This document shows positions 34,263-43,082 of a DNA stretch of 64,000 nucleotides, piece after piece (positions within the stretch are counted from its first letter, which is position 1; each line of letters begins with the position of its first letter). Source of the DNA: Pyrinomonadaceae bacterium (GTDB lineage Bacteria > Acidobacteriota > Blastocatellia > Pyrinomonadales > Pyrinomonadaceae); contig JABARP010000017.1 in assembly GCA_019186825.1 (NCBI GenBank), forward strand, positions 36,683 through 100,682, written 5' to 3'. A program made the translations under genes and the position numbers. Under the pieces are notes generated by a model. The model ran no database searches. It was not told where the DNA came from and worked only from the letters and a program-made list of their open reading frames with translations.

Positions 34263-34737
34263 GAGCGGCAAGAAAGTCTTCGAGGATGATCGCGGCGGCC
34301 TCGCTATCGACCAGCTTGCGGGTATCGGCAAGGCTTGTGCCTTGCTCCCAAAGCCTGCGCTTTGCTTCGTAGGAGGTTACACGCTCGTCCTGGAGGAGTA
34401 CGGGAATTTCGAGCGAAAGCGAGAGTTTTCTTGCGATCGAGCGGGCTTCGAGCGACATTTCGGATTCCTCGCCATTTGATTCGAGCGGCAAACCCACAAC
34501 GACCGCGACTGCATCAAAATCGCGAACGAGGGTCGTGATCCTTGCGAGCAGAGCCTTCCAACTGCGGCGCTGGATCGTTTCGACAGGCCGTGTCGTTACA
34601 CGCAAGGGGTCGCACACGGCGACGCCAACACGCCTCGTTCCGGGGTCGATCGCAAGAATACGCCCTTCTGGCGGGATCGGAAACCGGTCTGTAATTTTGG
34701 CCGTATTAGTTATTTGTTTCTGTTGCAAGTCGCTCAC
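34243..34737 (-). CDS. ruvX: Putative pre-16S rRNA nuclease / Holliday junction resolvase YqgF
   Basis: A 164-residue RNase H-fold protein. GRILAIDPGTRRVGVAVCD is the first strand with catalytic aspartate, followed by VVVGLPLESNGEESEM, LLQDERVTSYEA (E), and a final DSEAAAIILEDFL with the third acidic residue. YqgF/RuvX matures the 16S rRNA 5' end in E. coli. The N-terminus carries about 25 extra polar residues. It overlaps the penicillin acylase end on the opposite strand. Confidence 0.92.
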   Translation of the reverse strand: MSDLQQKQITNTAKITDRFPIPPEGRILAIDPGTRRVGVAVCDPLRVTTRPVETIQRRSWKALLARITTLVRDFDAVAVVVGLPLESNGEESEMSLEARSIARKLSLSLEIPVLLQDERVTSYEAKRRLWEQGTSLADTRKLVDSEAAAIILEDFLAALNLPSA

Positions 34738-34794
34738 TCGATAAAGGATAATTGAAAGCTAGTCGCTTACGGGTCGCATATTTGAGGTAATTAT

Positions 34795-36075
34795 ATGTCA
34801 TTTCGCGGAAAACTCTGGGTCTTGGTTCTGTCGGGCGCTATCGCCGCGTACGCCGTGATCGGCGGCCTTCCGGCCGTCGGCAGCTTTTTGACGGCCAATG
34901 CTCAGCAGACCGTCAACGACCCGAATGCCCAGCTGAAGATCGTTGAATCGGTCCTTGACCACATCCAGAACGACTATGTTGACATTCCGGATATGGAAAA
35001 GGTTCGCGTCGGGGCTCTCCGCGGATTGACCGCGGGACTCGACCCTTATTCGAGCTATCTGACGCCCGAGCAAGCGGAGGCATATAAGGCCGGCAAGGCT
35101 GACAAGACCGGGATCGGTGCAGAGTTTGCGTCCGTCTCGGGCTATTTGTACGTGCTTTCGGTTACGAAGGGCGGCCCTGCGGAGAAGGCGGGCATAAAGA
35201 ACGGCGATGTCATCGAATATATCGGCGCAAAAGCCACGCGCGACGTCCAGCTTTACGATGCGATCCATCTCGTCGAGGGCGATCCGGGCACGACGGTGGC
35301 GTTGCGGGTCCTTCGCTCGGGCGAGAAGCCGCAGACGATCACCGTAACTCGCGGCGATGTGAAGTCACCGGCCCCTGAAACCAAGATCGAAACCGGCAAA
35401 ACCGGGGTTGTGAAGGTGTTTTCGCTCGACAAGGGCGATGCGGACAAGGTTCGCGAGGCGGTCAATTCGCTTTCGAAGCAGGGAGTTCAGAAGATCGTGC
35501 TCGACCTTCGCGCGGTTGCGGGCGGCAGCCTTGAAGAAGGCGTAAAGGTCGCAAATCTCTTTATCGGCAACGGTGCTTTGGCGACCGAGGTCGGAAAAGA
35601 TAACAAGATCACGAAGACATATTCTGCCGACCCTTCGCAGGTCGTGTTTGAAGGCAAAGCGGCCATTGTGGCAAATATCAATACTGCCGGTGCCGCTGAA
35701 GCGGTCGTCGCCGCTTTTGCCGACCACAAACGCGGAGCGATCGTCGGCGAAAGGACATTCGGTGCCGGCTCGGATCAGAAATTCTTCCCGCTGTCGGCGG
35801 GCGGCGGGCTGCTCTTGACCGTCGCAAAGTGGGCCTCGCCATCGGGCGTGCCGTTCTTTGGAGATGACCGTAACTCGCTCGGCATCAAGCCAAGCATCGA
35901 GGTCAAGCGTGGCGATACGCAGAATCCGGAAGATGTCGATACATTGCTTGATAAGGCGGCTCCGACAGACCCGAGCCAGCAAGTCGCGCCGACGCCAACA
36001 CCGACGCCGAAGCCAGTAATTCACGAAGACATACAGCTAAAAAAGGCGATCGAGGTATTGAACTCGGCAGCATAG
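34795..36075 (+). CDS. S41 (CtpA-like) PDZ protein lacking the catalytic dyad
   Basis: A 426-residue exported protein with the carboxy-terminal processing protease layout: an N-terminal hydrophobic segment, a cap (DPYSSYLTPEQAEAYKAG), a PDZ domain at about residues 100-190 (GGPAEKAGIKNGDVIEYIG), then the S41 core. The catalytic serine of the family motif TASASE is glycine here (TAGAAE, Gly299), and the catalytic lysine of TFGKG is alanine (TFGAG, Ala324). The 25-residue spacing equals that of Ser430-Lys455 in E. coli Tsp, so the alignment is firm. A pseudoprotease, perhaps an adaptor or regulator, is expected. An intact paralogue lies at 56506-58215. GAGGT precedes the ATG; a terminator follows. 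Confidence 0.9.
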   Translation: MSFRGKLWVLVLSGAIAAYAVIGGLPAVGSFLTANAQQTVNDPNAQLKIVESVLDHIQNDYVDIPDMEKVRVGALRGLTAGLDPYSSYLTPEQAEAYKAGKADKTGIGAEFASVSGYLYVLSVTKGGPAEKAGIKNGDVIEYIGAKATRDVQLYDAIHLVEGDPGTTVALRVLRSGEKPQTITVTRGDVKSPAPETKIETGKTGVVKVFSLDKGDADKVREAVNSLSKQGVQKIVLDLRAVAGGSLEEGVKVANLFIGNGALATEVGKDNKITKTYSADPSQVVFEGKAAIVANINTAGAAEAVVAAFADHKRGAIVGERTFGAGSDQKFFPLSAGGGLLLTVAKWASPSGVPFFGDDRNSLGIKPSIEVKRGDTQNPEDVDTLLDKAAPTDPSQQVAPTPTPTPKPVIHEDIQLKKAIEVLNSAA

Positions 36076-36101
36076 AACGCACAGTTCACGCATTAGTTGA
36101 A

Positions 36102-36154
36102 CGGGCCAAATGTCAACGCCTTCGGGTAGCGACTTTGGCCCGATCTCATTTTTT
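36102..36154 (+). terminator. Rho-independent terminator after the S41 pseudoprotease
   Basis: CGGGCCAAA (36102-36110) and TTTGGCCCG (36134-36142) pair, extended by GTC/GAC across a mismatch, and are followed by ATCTCATTTTTT. Confidence 0.85.
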
Positions 36155-36215
36155 GCGTACTGCTAGGGCGGGTATTCGTATCTGCCGAAATAATTTCTCG
36201 CTGCGGTTTCGAACC

Positions 36216-36224
36216 TGTTAAAAT
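36216..36224 (+). promoter_or_regulatory. Extended -10 promoter
   Basis: TGTTAAAAT (TG-n-TAAAAT) predicts a start near 36231, four bases before ATG 36235, so the following gene would be almost leaderless. Confidence 0.5.
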
Positions 36225-36234
36225 CAAGATTCGA

Positions 36235-37287
36235 ATGAAACGCAATCTTCGCAAGCTTTCGATAGCAGCCGGACGAATCGGGTGGACGGCCTTCGCCGCA
36301 TTATTTGTGGCGCTTGGAATTCAGACGGCGTTTGCTCAGTCATCAGATGTGAACTTTCCGACGCCGCTTTCCTCGAACAAACTGAACGGTACGATCAAAG
36401 CCCGCGATATCGGCGATAACCGTCTGACGACGCACTATTTTGTTTTCAACGGCACGCAGGGCGACCTTTTCGTGAACGTCGTCGCAAAGAATCTGGACGC
36501 GGACATTGATGTCTTCGCGGCGGATGGGCTGATACCGCTGACGAAGATGGTCGTCGCTTCGGACGCACAGGCGAATGAGACGGGACGCCTCATCTATTTG
36601 CGAAAGCCCGAAAAACTCATTCTACGCGTTCAGGGAAGGTCTCCGAATGATCTTCCGGCGACGTATCAGATCTCTTTCGGCGGAGGCTTTGCAGCTATAA
36701 CGGGACAAGATGCCCCGGACGCTCCGGTCGTCGAGTCGGCTGTTTCGGGTGAGGTCGCGGTAAATTCCGTCGGGACGATATTGCCTCAGCAGCCGAAGAA
36801 GGAGGCCGCACGGACGGAACCTCCGAAAGCGGAGATCGCCAGCACAAAGGAGCCTGTGGAGGCTGAATCGAAGCCGGTCGAGTCAGATAGACGAGAGGAA
36901 TCGAAACCGTCTGTTGAGAAGGCTAAAACGACCCCTACGACCGAGCGAAGGTCAAAACGACGTCCGAAAGTGGTTGTAACGGAAACGATCGAGCCAAAGG
37001 CGGAGGTGGCCGCAAAGCCAGCGAAAAAGAAAGCGGAGAAGCGTCCGCGACGCACGGCAAAGAAAGAAGAGAAACCTGAGCCGCCGAAGGCGGAGACCGT
37101 ACCGCCCGTCGATCCGCTTGCGAACGTAAAGCTTGTGATCCTTTTTAAGAGTGGCGAGAAGGTCGAGATCGGGATGCCGGACCTTATGAAATTCACGGTC
37201 GATCGGGGCCAGCTTCTCGTGATTCGAAAAACAGGATCGATCGACCGCTATTCAATGCTCGATGTGGCGAAGGTTACTATCGAGTAA
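36235..37287 (+). CDS. Secreted protein with N-terminal beta domain and Lys/Glu/Pro-rich linker
   Basis: A 350-residue exported protein of unknown function. A signal peptide ends near AFAQS. Residues about 40-165 are a beta-rich domain (HYFVFNGTQGDLFVNVVAKNL, DADIDVFAADG, KLILRVQGRS) resembling pre-peptidase C-terminal-type beta sandwiches. Residues 195-295 are a low-complexity linker rich in Lys, Glu, Pro and Ala. The last 50 residues are a short beta unit (VKLVILFKSGEKVEIGMPDL, QLLVIRKTGSIDRYSMLDV). It sits between S41 and cytochrome c assembly genes, and its role is not evident. Confidence 0.72.
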   Translation: MKRNLRKLSIAAGRIGWTAFAALFVALGIQTAFAQSSDVNFPTPLSSNKLNGTIKARDIGDNRLTTHYFVFNGTQGDLFVNVVAKNLDADIDVFAADGLIPLTKMVVASDAQANETGRLIYLRKPEKLILRVQGRSPNDLPATYQISFGGGFAAITGQDAPDAPVVESAVSGEVAVNSVGTILPQQPKKEAARTEPPKAEIASTKEPVEAESKPVESDRREESKPSVEKAKTTPTTERRSKRRPKVVVTETIEPKAEVAAKPAKKKAEKRPRRTAKKEEKPEPPKAETVPPVDPLANVKLVILFKSGEKVEIGMPDLMKFTVDRGQLLVIRKTGSIDRYSMLDVAKVTIE

Positions 37288-37301
37288 CCGTTTCCCGGGC
37301 T

Positions 37302-38912
37302 TTAGGCGTAGCTGTGAAGTCCCGGAAGCAGATAGCTCACGCCGAGATACGTAAACACGACAAGCAGGAAGCCGATTATTGCGAAATAGGCAGAGCTTCG
37401 CCCTTTCCAGCCTCGCGAGATACGCGTGTGGAGGAATGCCGCGTATGTTAGCCATGCGACGAGTGCTCCGGTCTCTTTTGAATCAAAACCCCACGGGCGA
37501 CCCCAGGATTCATTTGCCCAGATGGCTCCCGTGATGAGCAACATTGCTAGTCCAGCGAAGGCGAGGCAGCCGGTTTTGTACATCAGGCCGTCGAGTGTTT
37601 CGAGGCTCGGCAGCCGTTGACGCAAGCTCTCAGTACGGAATCCGAAGAGCAACACGAAGAACGTTCCGACGATGGCCGTCAAAAGAGCGGCAAATTCCAC
37701 CGGATTCGTGTTGAGCGAAAGGAACATCTTATCGCCCGTATTTTGTAGATACTGCGTCGCAAGCGCCTGATACTGAGCCGGCGTCATCTTCGCAAGCTCG
37801 GCGGTCGTCATATTCCGGCCTTCGGCGATGGCAAGCCCCGCGGTCATATATTGGTCTGGATCGGCAGCGAGTTGCTTTTGAAGCTCAGGCAGGACTGCCT
37901 GCGTCGAACGCACGCCGTTTACGAGGAGTCCGACCGACGCTATTTGCGCGATGAAGGCAGCGATCAGCAAGTATTTACCCGCCATCTTCGCCGTTGCATT
38001 GTCCTTGAAAAGATAAATGCAGTATGCGATGACTACGCCGAGCAGCAGCAAGCCCGCGATGCCGAGAGCCGGGCCGACGCCGGGAAGTTCCAGCCTGAAT
38101 GGTGCGTTGAAAGGCTTTTTGCCGACCTCGCTCGGAACGAAAATACCTGCACGATATACAAATTCATACAGGACCGAGAACTTGCTAACCGTAGCGATAA
38201 CACCGATCGCGAAGATACTCGACCAGACGGCCATTGCCTCGACTTTGACGCCGTCCTTTAGCAGGTACATTACTGCGACGGCAAAGCAGACGAGCGCGAC
38301 GCCGTAGCTCAGGCTAGCATCTCCGACGTGAATCGGACGCCAATAGGAATCGAGCACGGGCGGGAGTTCGATGAATTCGCCGCCGATAAAACGCGCAAGC
38401 ACGAGGATCAGAGCCGCAAGCGGCAAGGTGAATGCGGTCAGGACACGCAGATTCTTTCGCGTCGCGAATAGGAGCGTCGCGATGCCGGCACCGAAAGCGA
38501 ACGAGAGGCTCAGGTCGTAAAGGTTTGCGAACGGAATATAGCGAAAGATCCAAGGGCTCGCGTTGTTGCCGCTCTCGCGCATGATAGCGATCTCGTGTTC
38601 GTAACCGTTCACCCAGCGGATGAGCCAGCTCGAGAAGTTAAAGAAGACGCCGAGGGCGGCACCCCAATAGCCGATCGCGCGTGCCATGTTCGATGGAGCG
38701 TAAAGATTCGTTAGTTCGAACAGTGCCGCGAGGATGTAGCACGCAAGCGCAAGCATCATCAGTGCTTCGTCAGAGATAAAACGCGAACCGATCTGAAACC
38801 GGAGGCCGAGCATCGCAAACGACGCCACAATGACGACGACAGCCGGTAGCGCCGAGCGAAGCTTACCAACCGATTCCCGTACTTCTGTATCTGCTGTAAT
38901 TACTGCTGCCAT
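37302..38912 (-). CDS. ccsA: Cytochrome c biogenesis protein CcsA/ResC
   Basis: A 536-residue multi-pass membrane protein. The heme-handling signature is near the C-terminus: AIWANESWGRPWGFDSKETGALVAWLTYAAFLHTR, a variant of WGxxWxWDxKE. About 12 hydrophobic helices are visible. With ResB it forms the system II (Ccs) heme transporter and ligase that attaches heme to exported apocytochromes c. At 536 residues it is longer than many CcsA proteins (about 320-400), with an extra N-terminal membrane region. It lies 2 bases downstream of resB. Confidence 0.88.
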   Translation of the reverse strand: MAAVITADTEVRESVGKLRSALPAVVVIVASFAMLGLRFQIGSRFISDEALMMLALACYILAALFELTNLYAPSNMARAIGYWGAALGVFFNFSSWLIRWVNGYEHEIAIMRESGNNASPWIFRYIPFANLYDLSLSFAFGAGIATLLFATRKNLRVLTAFTLPLAALILVLARFIGGEFIELPPVLDSYWRPIHVGDASLSYGVALVCFAVAVMYLLKDGVKVEAMAVWSSIFAIGVIATVSKFSVLYEFVYRAGIFVPSEVGKKPFNAPFRLELPGVGPALGIAGLLLLGVVIAYCIYLFKDNATAKMAGKYLLIAAFIAQIASVGLLVNGVRSTQAVLPELQKQLAADPDQYMTAGLAIAEGRNMTTAELAKMTPAQYQALATQYLQNTGDKMFLSLNTNPVEFAALLTAIVGTFFVLLFGFRTESLRQRLPSLETLDGLMYKTGCLAFAGLAMLLITGAIWANESWGRPWGFDSKETGALVAWLTYAAFLHTRISRGWKGRSSAYFAIIGFLLVVFTYLGVSYLLPGLHSYA

Positions 38913-38914
38913 TC

Positions 38915-40414
38915 TTATGATTCCTCTTTGTCAAGAGCTTTTGAGATCTGAAGAAACTTGTCTTCCATTCCGTTCGGGTTGCGGTTGGATTCGGCCGCTA
39001 TTACGGCCTCGGTCGAGCCGTCCTCACGGGTCTCGATGCGGGCCCAAACTCGACGGTGTGAAAGAAAGAAAACAAAGCAGAGCGAGCCGACGAGCCCGAA
39101 TCCGCCGATATACCACGCGATGAACGACGCGTTGTACGGATCGTATTTGATCGAGAGAACGTGTGCGTATGGGGATTTTTCGTATTCACCGAGACGCCAT
39201 TTGTAACCGAGTTTCGGAGCTGCGATCGGAGCATTGCCGCCGATCTCGCGCGCAAATGCAAAGACCCTCATTGATTCGCCATTCGGAGGCGTAACGTTCA
39301 GAATCGCGGCAGGATTTTTGTAGTCGCTGCTTCGCGTATCCGGCTGTCCGTTGGGGCCGATCGTAAAGTCAGGCTGGAAGTCCGCATATTCAACCTTTGT
39401 GCCGTCGGCAAGCGTCGTAAAGCCGCCGCGCTGGATCTTGATGGTCTCGACCGGTCCGCCGTTCTCAGGTGTAAGGTTGAGAGTGATCGTACGCGCATTG
39501 CCGATCGGTATCGACTGTGCCTGAAAGAATCGATAGCCGCGGTAATTGAGCGGTTTGTTAAGACTAACGTTAGCCGTGTACGTGCCGTATGCGGGGTCTG
39601 CGATCCGAACCTCGGTACGCCAATCGAGTGTATTCTGCACGTCGATCGGCCCGGCCTCGTCGATCAGCTGCTGCTGGATGTCAGTGCAGGTGATCGAGAA
39701 AGGAAGCTGGACGTTGTAACGCTCCTTCTTATCGAGGTTGTATTCGATGAGCTGGATCTGCTCGGTCTTCTGCCCGGGAATCATTCGCACATCGGCGTCA
39801 AAGCCCGTCTGCAGTGCGACCCAGTGTCCCATAAAGAGGATGATCAGGGCGACGTGAACGACGTAGGCACCAAGGCGGTTCCACTTTCCGGACTCTCCGA
39901 ATACGAAGGTCGCGTCATTAGCCTCGGTAATGGTCGGCTTCAGGCCCTTGGATTTGAACGCCTCAGCGATCTCTTGAGCGACGGCCTGTGGACTCTCGCT
40001 CCCGAACTGCCGAGTTTCGTTAAGCTTCTTTGCTTCGAGCCATTTGCGCGTGGCCGTAAGTTTGGGCTTTACGATGTAGCTCCACGCTGAAGGGAATCTG
40101 TCGATCGACGCGAGAACGATGTTCAGCGACAGAACGAGCAGCATCAGGTTGAAGTACCAGGAATGGTAGATATCAAACAACCCGAGCGCGCCGTAGATCA
40201 TTTTCTCCGCGGGTGTAAGCGAAGCATAGTACGAGTCGAACCCGCTGACGTTCTGCTGTATGATCAGCATCCCGACCATCGAGAGGACGACGAGGATGCA
40301 AAGCAGCGTCACGCCGAATCTGACGGAGCTGATCCAACCGATGAAACGGATGAGCAGCGCGGCCTTCGGGACCCGAGAAGGTGGGGCTTTGATTGTCTCT
40401 TCTGCGGCAGACAT
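38915..40414 (-). CDS. resB: Cytochrome c biogenesis protein ResB (Ccs1)
   Basis: A 499-residue protein with ResB features: three N-terminal membrane helices (FGVTLLCILVVLSMVGMLIIQ, WYFNLMLLVLSLNIVLASID, VVHVALIILFMGHWVAL), a large periplasmic beta region (RYNVQLPFSITCTDIQQQL, NYRGYRFFQAQSIPI), and a last helix (IAWYIGGFGLVGSLCFVFFL) before a short cytoplasmic tail. It partners CcsA in system II cytochrome c maturation. Transcribed with ccsA. Confidence 0.9.
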   Translation of the reverse strand: MSAAEETIKAPPSRVPKAALLIRFIGWISSVRFGVTLLCILVVLSMVGMLIIQQNVSGFDSYYASLTPAEKMIYGALGLFDIYHSWYFNLMLLVLSLNIVLASIDRFPSAWSYIVKPKLTATRKWLEAKKLNETRQFGSESPQAVAQEIAEAFKSKGLKPTITEANDATFVFGESGKWNRLGAYVVHVALIILFMGHWVALQTGFDADVRMIPGQKTEQIQLIEYNLDKKERYNVQLPFSITCTDIQQQLIDEAGPIDVQNTLDWRTEVRIADPAYGTYTANVSLNKPLNYRGYRFFQAQSIPIGNARTITLNLTPENGGPVETIKIQRGGFTTLADGTKVEYADFQPDFTIGPNGQPDTRSSDYKNPAAILNVTPPNGESMRVFAFAREIGGNAPIAAPKLGYKWRLGEYEKSPYAHVLSIKYDPYNASFIAWYIGGFGLVGSLCFVFFLSHRRVWARIETREDGSTEAVIAAESNRNPNGMEDKFLQISKALDKEES

Positions 40415-40519
40415 AATAGTTTTAACAAGCAGAATACCTTACCGGGAGCGAGTTTTCCACGCGCGCTAAAGATTAATAGGGCTTCTAAAGGAAAAGTAGC
40501 CTCGTTATCTGTGCAAATT

Positions 40520-40548
40520 TTGGAAAATGTGCGCTACAAGGGTATTCT
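40520..40548 (+). promoter_or_regulatory. Promoter of ctaB
   Basis: TTGGAA (40520-40525), a 17-base spacer and TATTCT (40543-40548), about 45 bases before the ctaB ATG in the divergent resB/ctaB gap. Confidence 0.45.
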
Positions 40549-40600
40549 TGTAATTTCGGCCTTTGAGATGGGAAGAAACGGGGTTTTTCGCCCGTAGATT

Positions 40601-41503
40601 ATGGCATCAGCAGCAACCGACATTCATGGGGTAACAGCGACCGGGCTACGCGGGAAATTCGCAGCCTATTTCGAGCTGACGAAACCCCGCATCGCCTTTC
40701 TGCTCGTGCTGACGAGCGCAGCGGGCTTTTACATGGGAAGCCGTCACGGCTTTGATACGGTGACGTTCGCTGTCTCGATGGTCGCGATCTGCCTGCTGGC
40801 GTTCGGTGTCGCAACGCTCAATCAATATGCCGAACGCGATATCGACCCGAAAATGGAGCGTACCGCGCGTCGGCCGCTTCCGACGGGAAGGGTTACAAGA
40901 CGCGAGGCTTTTATCTTCGGCGTGCTGCAATGCGTGATCGCGGAAGTTGCGCTTTTCTTCTTCGTAAACCCGCTGACTGCGTATCTCGGGTTAGCGGTCA
41001 TTGTCGGCTATAACCTTGTTTACACGCCGCTGAAGACACGGACGAGCGCATCCACGGCGCTTGGTGCCATTCCCGGAGCTTTGCCGCCGTTGATGGGCTG
41101 GACGGCCGCAACCGGCGAGATCACGCTGCTTGCTTGGGCACTCTTCCTGATACAGTTCCTGTGGCAGTTTCCTCATTTCTTTGCGATCGCATGGCTCTAT
41201 CGCGAACAATACAAACGAGCGGGCATTGTGATGCTCCCGGTCGTCGAGCCTACGGGGCGAATCACAATGAGGCAGATCGTGCTCTTTACGGTGATGCTCG
41301 TTCCGGTAAGTTTCGCTCCGTTCTTTTTTGCACATTCGGGCTTCATCTTTCTAGCGGCCGCGGTTGTCCTCGGGGTCTGGATCCTTTACGCAAGCATAAA
41401 GTGTGCGATCGAAAAGTCGGATAAAGCAGCTCGAAAACTCCTGCTTGTAACGGTCATCTATCTGCCGCTGCTTTTCCTTTTGATGGTAATCGATAAGAAA
41501 TGA
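40601..41503 (+). CDS. ctaB: Protoheme IX farnesyltransferase
   Basis: A 300-residue UbiA-superfamily prenyltransferase that turns heme B into heme O. The aspartate-rich site is NQYAERDIDPKMERTARRPLPTG, and a second conserved loop lies at YTPLKTRTSASTALGAIPGALPPLMGW. Nine hydrophobic helices are visible. The stop overlaps the next gene's ATG by four bases, giving ctaB-ctaE-DUF420. Confidence 0.94.
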   Translation: MASAATDIHGVTATGLRGKFAAYFELTKPRIAFLLVLTSAAGFYMGSRHGFDTVTFAVSMVAICLLAFGVATLNQYAERDIDPKMERTARRPLPTGRVTRREAFIFGVLQCVIAEVALFFFVNPLTAYLGLAVIVGYNLVYTPLKTRTSASTALGAIPGALPPLMGWTAATGEITLLAWALFLIQFLWQFPHFFAIAWLYREQYKRAGIVMLPVVEPTGRITMRQIVLFTVMLVPVSFAPFFFAHSGFIFLAAAVVLGVWILYASIKCAIEKSDKAARKLLLVTVIYLPLLFLLMVIDKK

Positions 41504-42240
41504 AGGTCGGGGTCGCTGACAAATTAGACGACGTTGTCGAAGAAAAGAAAGGCAAGCGGCCGGGCTTAACGAGTTCGGGCCCGGGCGGTGGAGATCCGCG
41601 TGGGCCGCGAGGTAATGGCGGCGGAGGCGGCGGCCCGGACGGTGGAGACGACCGGAGGAAGAACTTTGACGACGCAACTCGTCCCAATTCCGCGAAAACG
41701 CGGATGCTCACCTACTTTCTCTTGATGGTCGTGGTGATGACATTCGGCGGTATGATCGCGGCTTATCTCGTACTCGCTTCAAATGGCTCGATCGAATGGC
41801 GGCCTTTCAAACTCCCGATCCAGGTGTGGGTAAGCACGGCGATCATCATCTTGAGCAGCGTCGCTTATGTTGTTGCTGAGCGGGCGCTTGTAGCGGAGGA
41901 ACACTTAAAGGCGAAGAAGTGGCTCTTGATCGCAACCGCACTCGGAGCTTGCTTCATCTCGTCGCAACTCGTGCTGTGGATCGAGCTGATCTCGTGGGGA
42001 GTTTACGCCGCGGGAAATCCGTATGCGGGATTTTTCTACATCCTGACGGCGTTGCACGCGATCCATGTACTCGGCGGGATCACAGCGATGTCGTCGATCG
42101 TTCTGCGGGCATGGTATCCGCCTAAGAGTGAATTCGAGATCGAGCGGCGTAAGACGATCGGGCAGGTTGTCGGTTGGTACTGGCATATGATGGGCGCACT
42201 TTGGATCGTCATAGTCGGCCTTTTGGGATTTTGGCGCTGA
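41500..42240 (+). CDS. ctaE: Cytochrome c oxidase subunit III-like protein
   Basis: A 246-residue heme-copper oxidase subunit III. The first 65 residues are hydrophilic and glycine-rich (GNGGGGGGPDGGDDRRK), an unusual extension. Five membrane helices follow, with AAYLVLASNGSIEWRPFKLP, LVLWIELISWGVYAAGNPYAGFFYILTALHAIHVLGG and WYWHMMGALWIVIVGLLGFW, typical of the short five-helix subunit III. Subunits I and II are not in the window. It is coupled to ctaB and to the DUF420 gene. Confidence 0.88.
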   Translation: MKVGVADKLDDVVEEKKGKRPGLTSSGPGGGDPRGPRGNGGGGGGPDGGDDRRKNFDDATRPNSAKTRMLTYFLLMVVVMTFGGMIAAYLVLASNGSIEWRPFKLPIQVWVSTAIIILSSVAYVVAERALVAEEHLKAKKWLLIATALGACFISSQLVLWIELISWGVYAAGNPYAGFFYILTALHAIHVLGGITAMSSIVLRAWYPPKSEFEIERRKTIGQVVGWYWHMMGALWIVIVGLLGFWR

Positions 42241-42687
42241 ATGGACGCACTGCAGATCTTTCCCCATCTGAACGGCTTCTTGAATCTTACAAGCGGCTTA
42301 TTCCTCGCTAGCGGGTTCGTTTTCATCCTGCGGAAGAAGGTCCACGCACACCGCTTTTGTATGCTGAGCGCGACGATCATCTCGTCCGTCTTCGTGGTTT
42401 CGTATCTTACATATCATGCTCTTCTGACCTATGCGTACGGCCTTGGGCCGACGAGATTTACGGGTGAGGGATTGATCAGGCCGATATACTTCACGATACT
42501 GCTTTCTCACACGATCCTTGCCGCGGGCATCGGCCCATTCGTGATAATGACGCTCTATTTCGCGTTAAAAAAGAACTTCGCGAAACATCGGAAGATCGCT
42601 CGTCTCGTGATGCCGATCTGGCTGTATGTTTCGATGACCGGCGTAACGGTTTACCTGATGCTTTACCACTTTTATCCGGGCCGATGA
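42241..42687 (+). CDS. DUF420 membrane protein (CtaM-like)
   Basis: A 148-residue membrane protein with four helices and conserved histidines (LFLASGFVFILRKKVHAHRFCM, SYLTYHALLTYAY, ILLSHTILAAGIGPFVIMTLY, LPMIWLYVSMTG-like segment near 125-140). DUF420 proteins accompany heme-copper oxidase genes; the S. aureus member CtaM is needed for oxidase assembly. The ATG follows the ctaE TGA directly, with no intergenic base. Confidence 0.88.
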   Translation: MDALQIFPHLNGFLNLTSGLFLASGFVFILRKKVHAHRFCMLSATIISSVFVVSYLTYHALLTYAYGLGPTRFTGEGLIRPIYFTILLSHTILAAGIGPFVIMTLYFALKKNFAKHRKIARLVMPIWLYVSMTGVTVYLMLYHFYPGR

Positions 42688-42759
42688 TTTTTTTTCGCGG
42701 CATTCCAACCTTTTTTTAATTTCGTGCGTCAAATTTTCTGGAAAGATGGCAATATCCTG

Positions 42760-42768
42760 TGCTATCAT
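42760..42768 (+). promoter_or_regulatory. Extended -10 promoter of the c-di-AMP riboswitch
   Basis: TGCTATCAT (TG-n-TATCAT), predicting a start near 42775, about ten bases before the riboswitch core. It lies 73 bases after the DUF420 stop. Confidence 0.5.
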
Positions 42769-42783
42769 TCCAATGTTGAAAAT

Positions 42784-42932
42784 TTGATCGCCGAAGCCGT
42801 CAACGTTTACGGCGCGGGGGAACCAATGCACGCAGAACTTTACTGCCTGCAGGGGCTAATCGACTATCGTGTCGAGGGGATACTCTTTCGTTCCTAGCCC
42901 GTCAGCTAACCTCGTAGGTGTGGCAAAGAAGT
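42784..42932 (+). ncRNA. c-di-AMP riboswitch (ydaO/yuaA type), no gene downstream
   Basis: The conserved ydaO/yuaA elements appear in order: GATCGCCGAAGCCG, CGGGGGAACCAAT, CAGGGGCTAATCGAC, GAGGGGATACTC and CCCGTCAGCTAACCTCGTAGG, then GGCAAAGAAG. Variable stems lie between them (for example GCAGAACTTTACTGC). This family binds two c-di-AMP molecules and usually turns off genes for cell-wall hydrolases, potassium or osmolyte transport. Here the next 150 bases on this strand contain no credible gene, and beyond them all genes to 48 kb are on the other strand. A strong terminator hairpin follows at 43029. Confidence 0.93.
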
Positions 42933-43028
42933 TACAGCTGGGGATTGTTCCATAAAAAAAGGCCGATTTTTCATGTGCTTCCCGCTATTTTTCAACCAAA
43001 CACAAGAGACTTCGGTCTTCTCAAAGAG

Positions 43029-43063
43029 AAAGGCTCCGATGTTTGTCTGCATCGGAGCCTTTT
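43029..43063. terminator. Bidirectional terminator between riboswitch and phosphatase gene
   Basis: AAAGGCTCCGATG (43029-43041) and CATCGGAGCCTTT (43050-43062) form a perfect 13-bp stem with an 8-base loop. The A-rich left and T-rich right flanks let it serve both the plus-strand riboswitch transcript and the minus-strand phosphatase operon, whose last stop is at 43083. Confidence 0.85.
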
Positions 43064-43082
43064 ACTGTTGGGTCGAATGTCG

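Noticed and set aside
42565..42831. 88-codon minus-strand reading frame
   Set aside because: Antisense to the DUF420 gene and the riboswitch promoter; no protein-like features.
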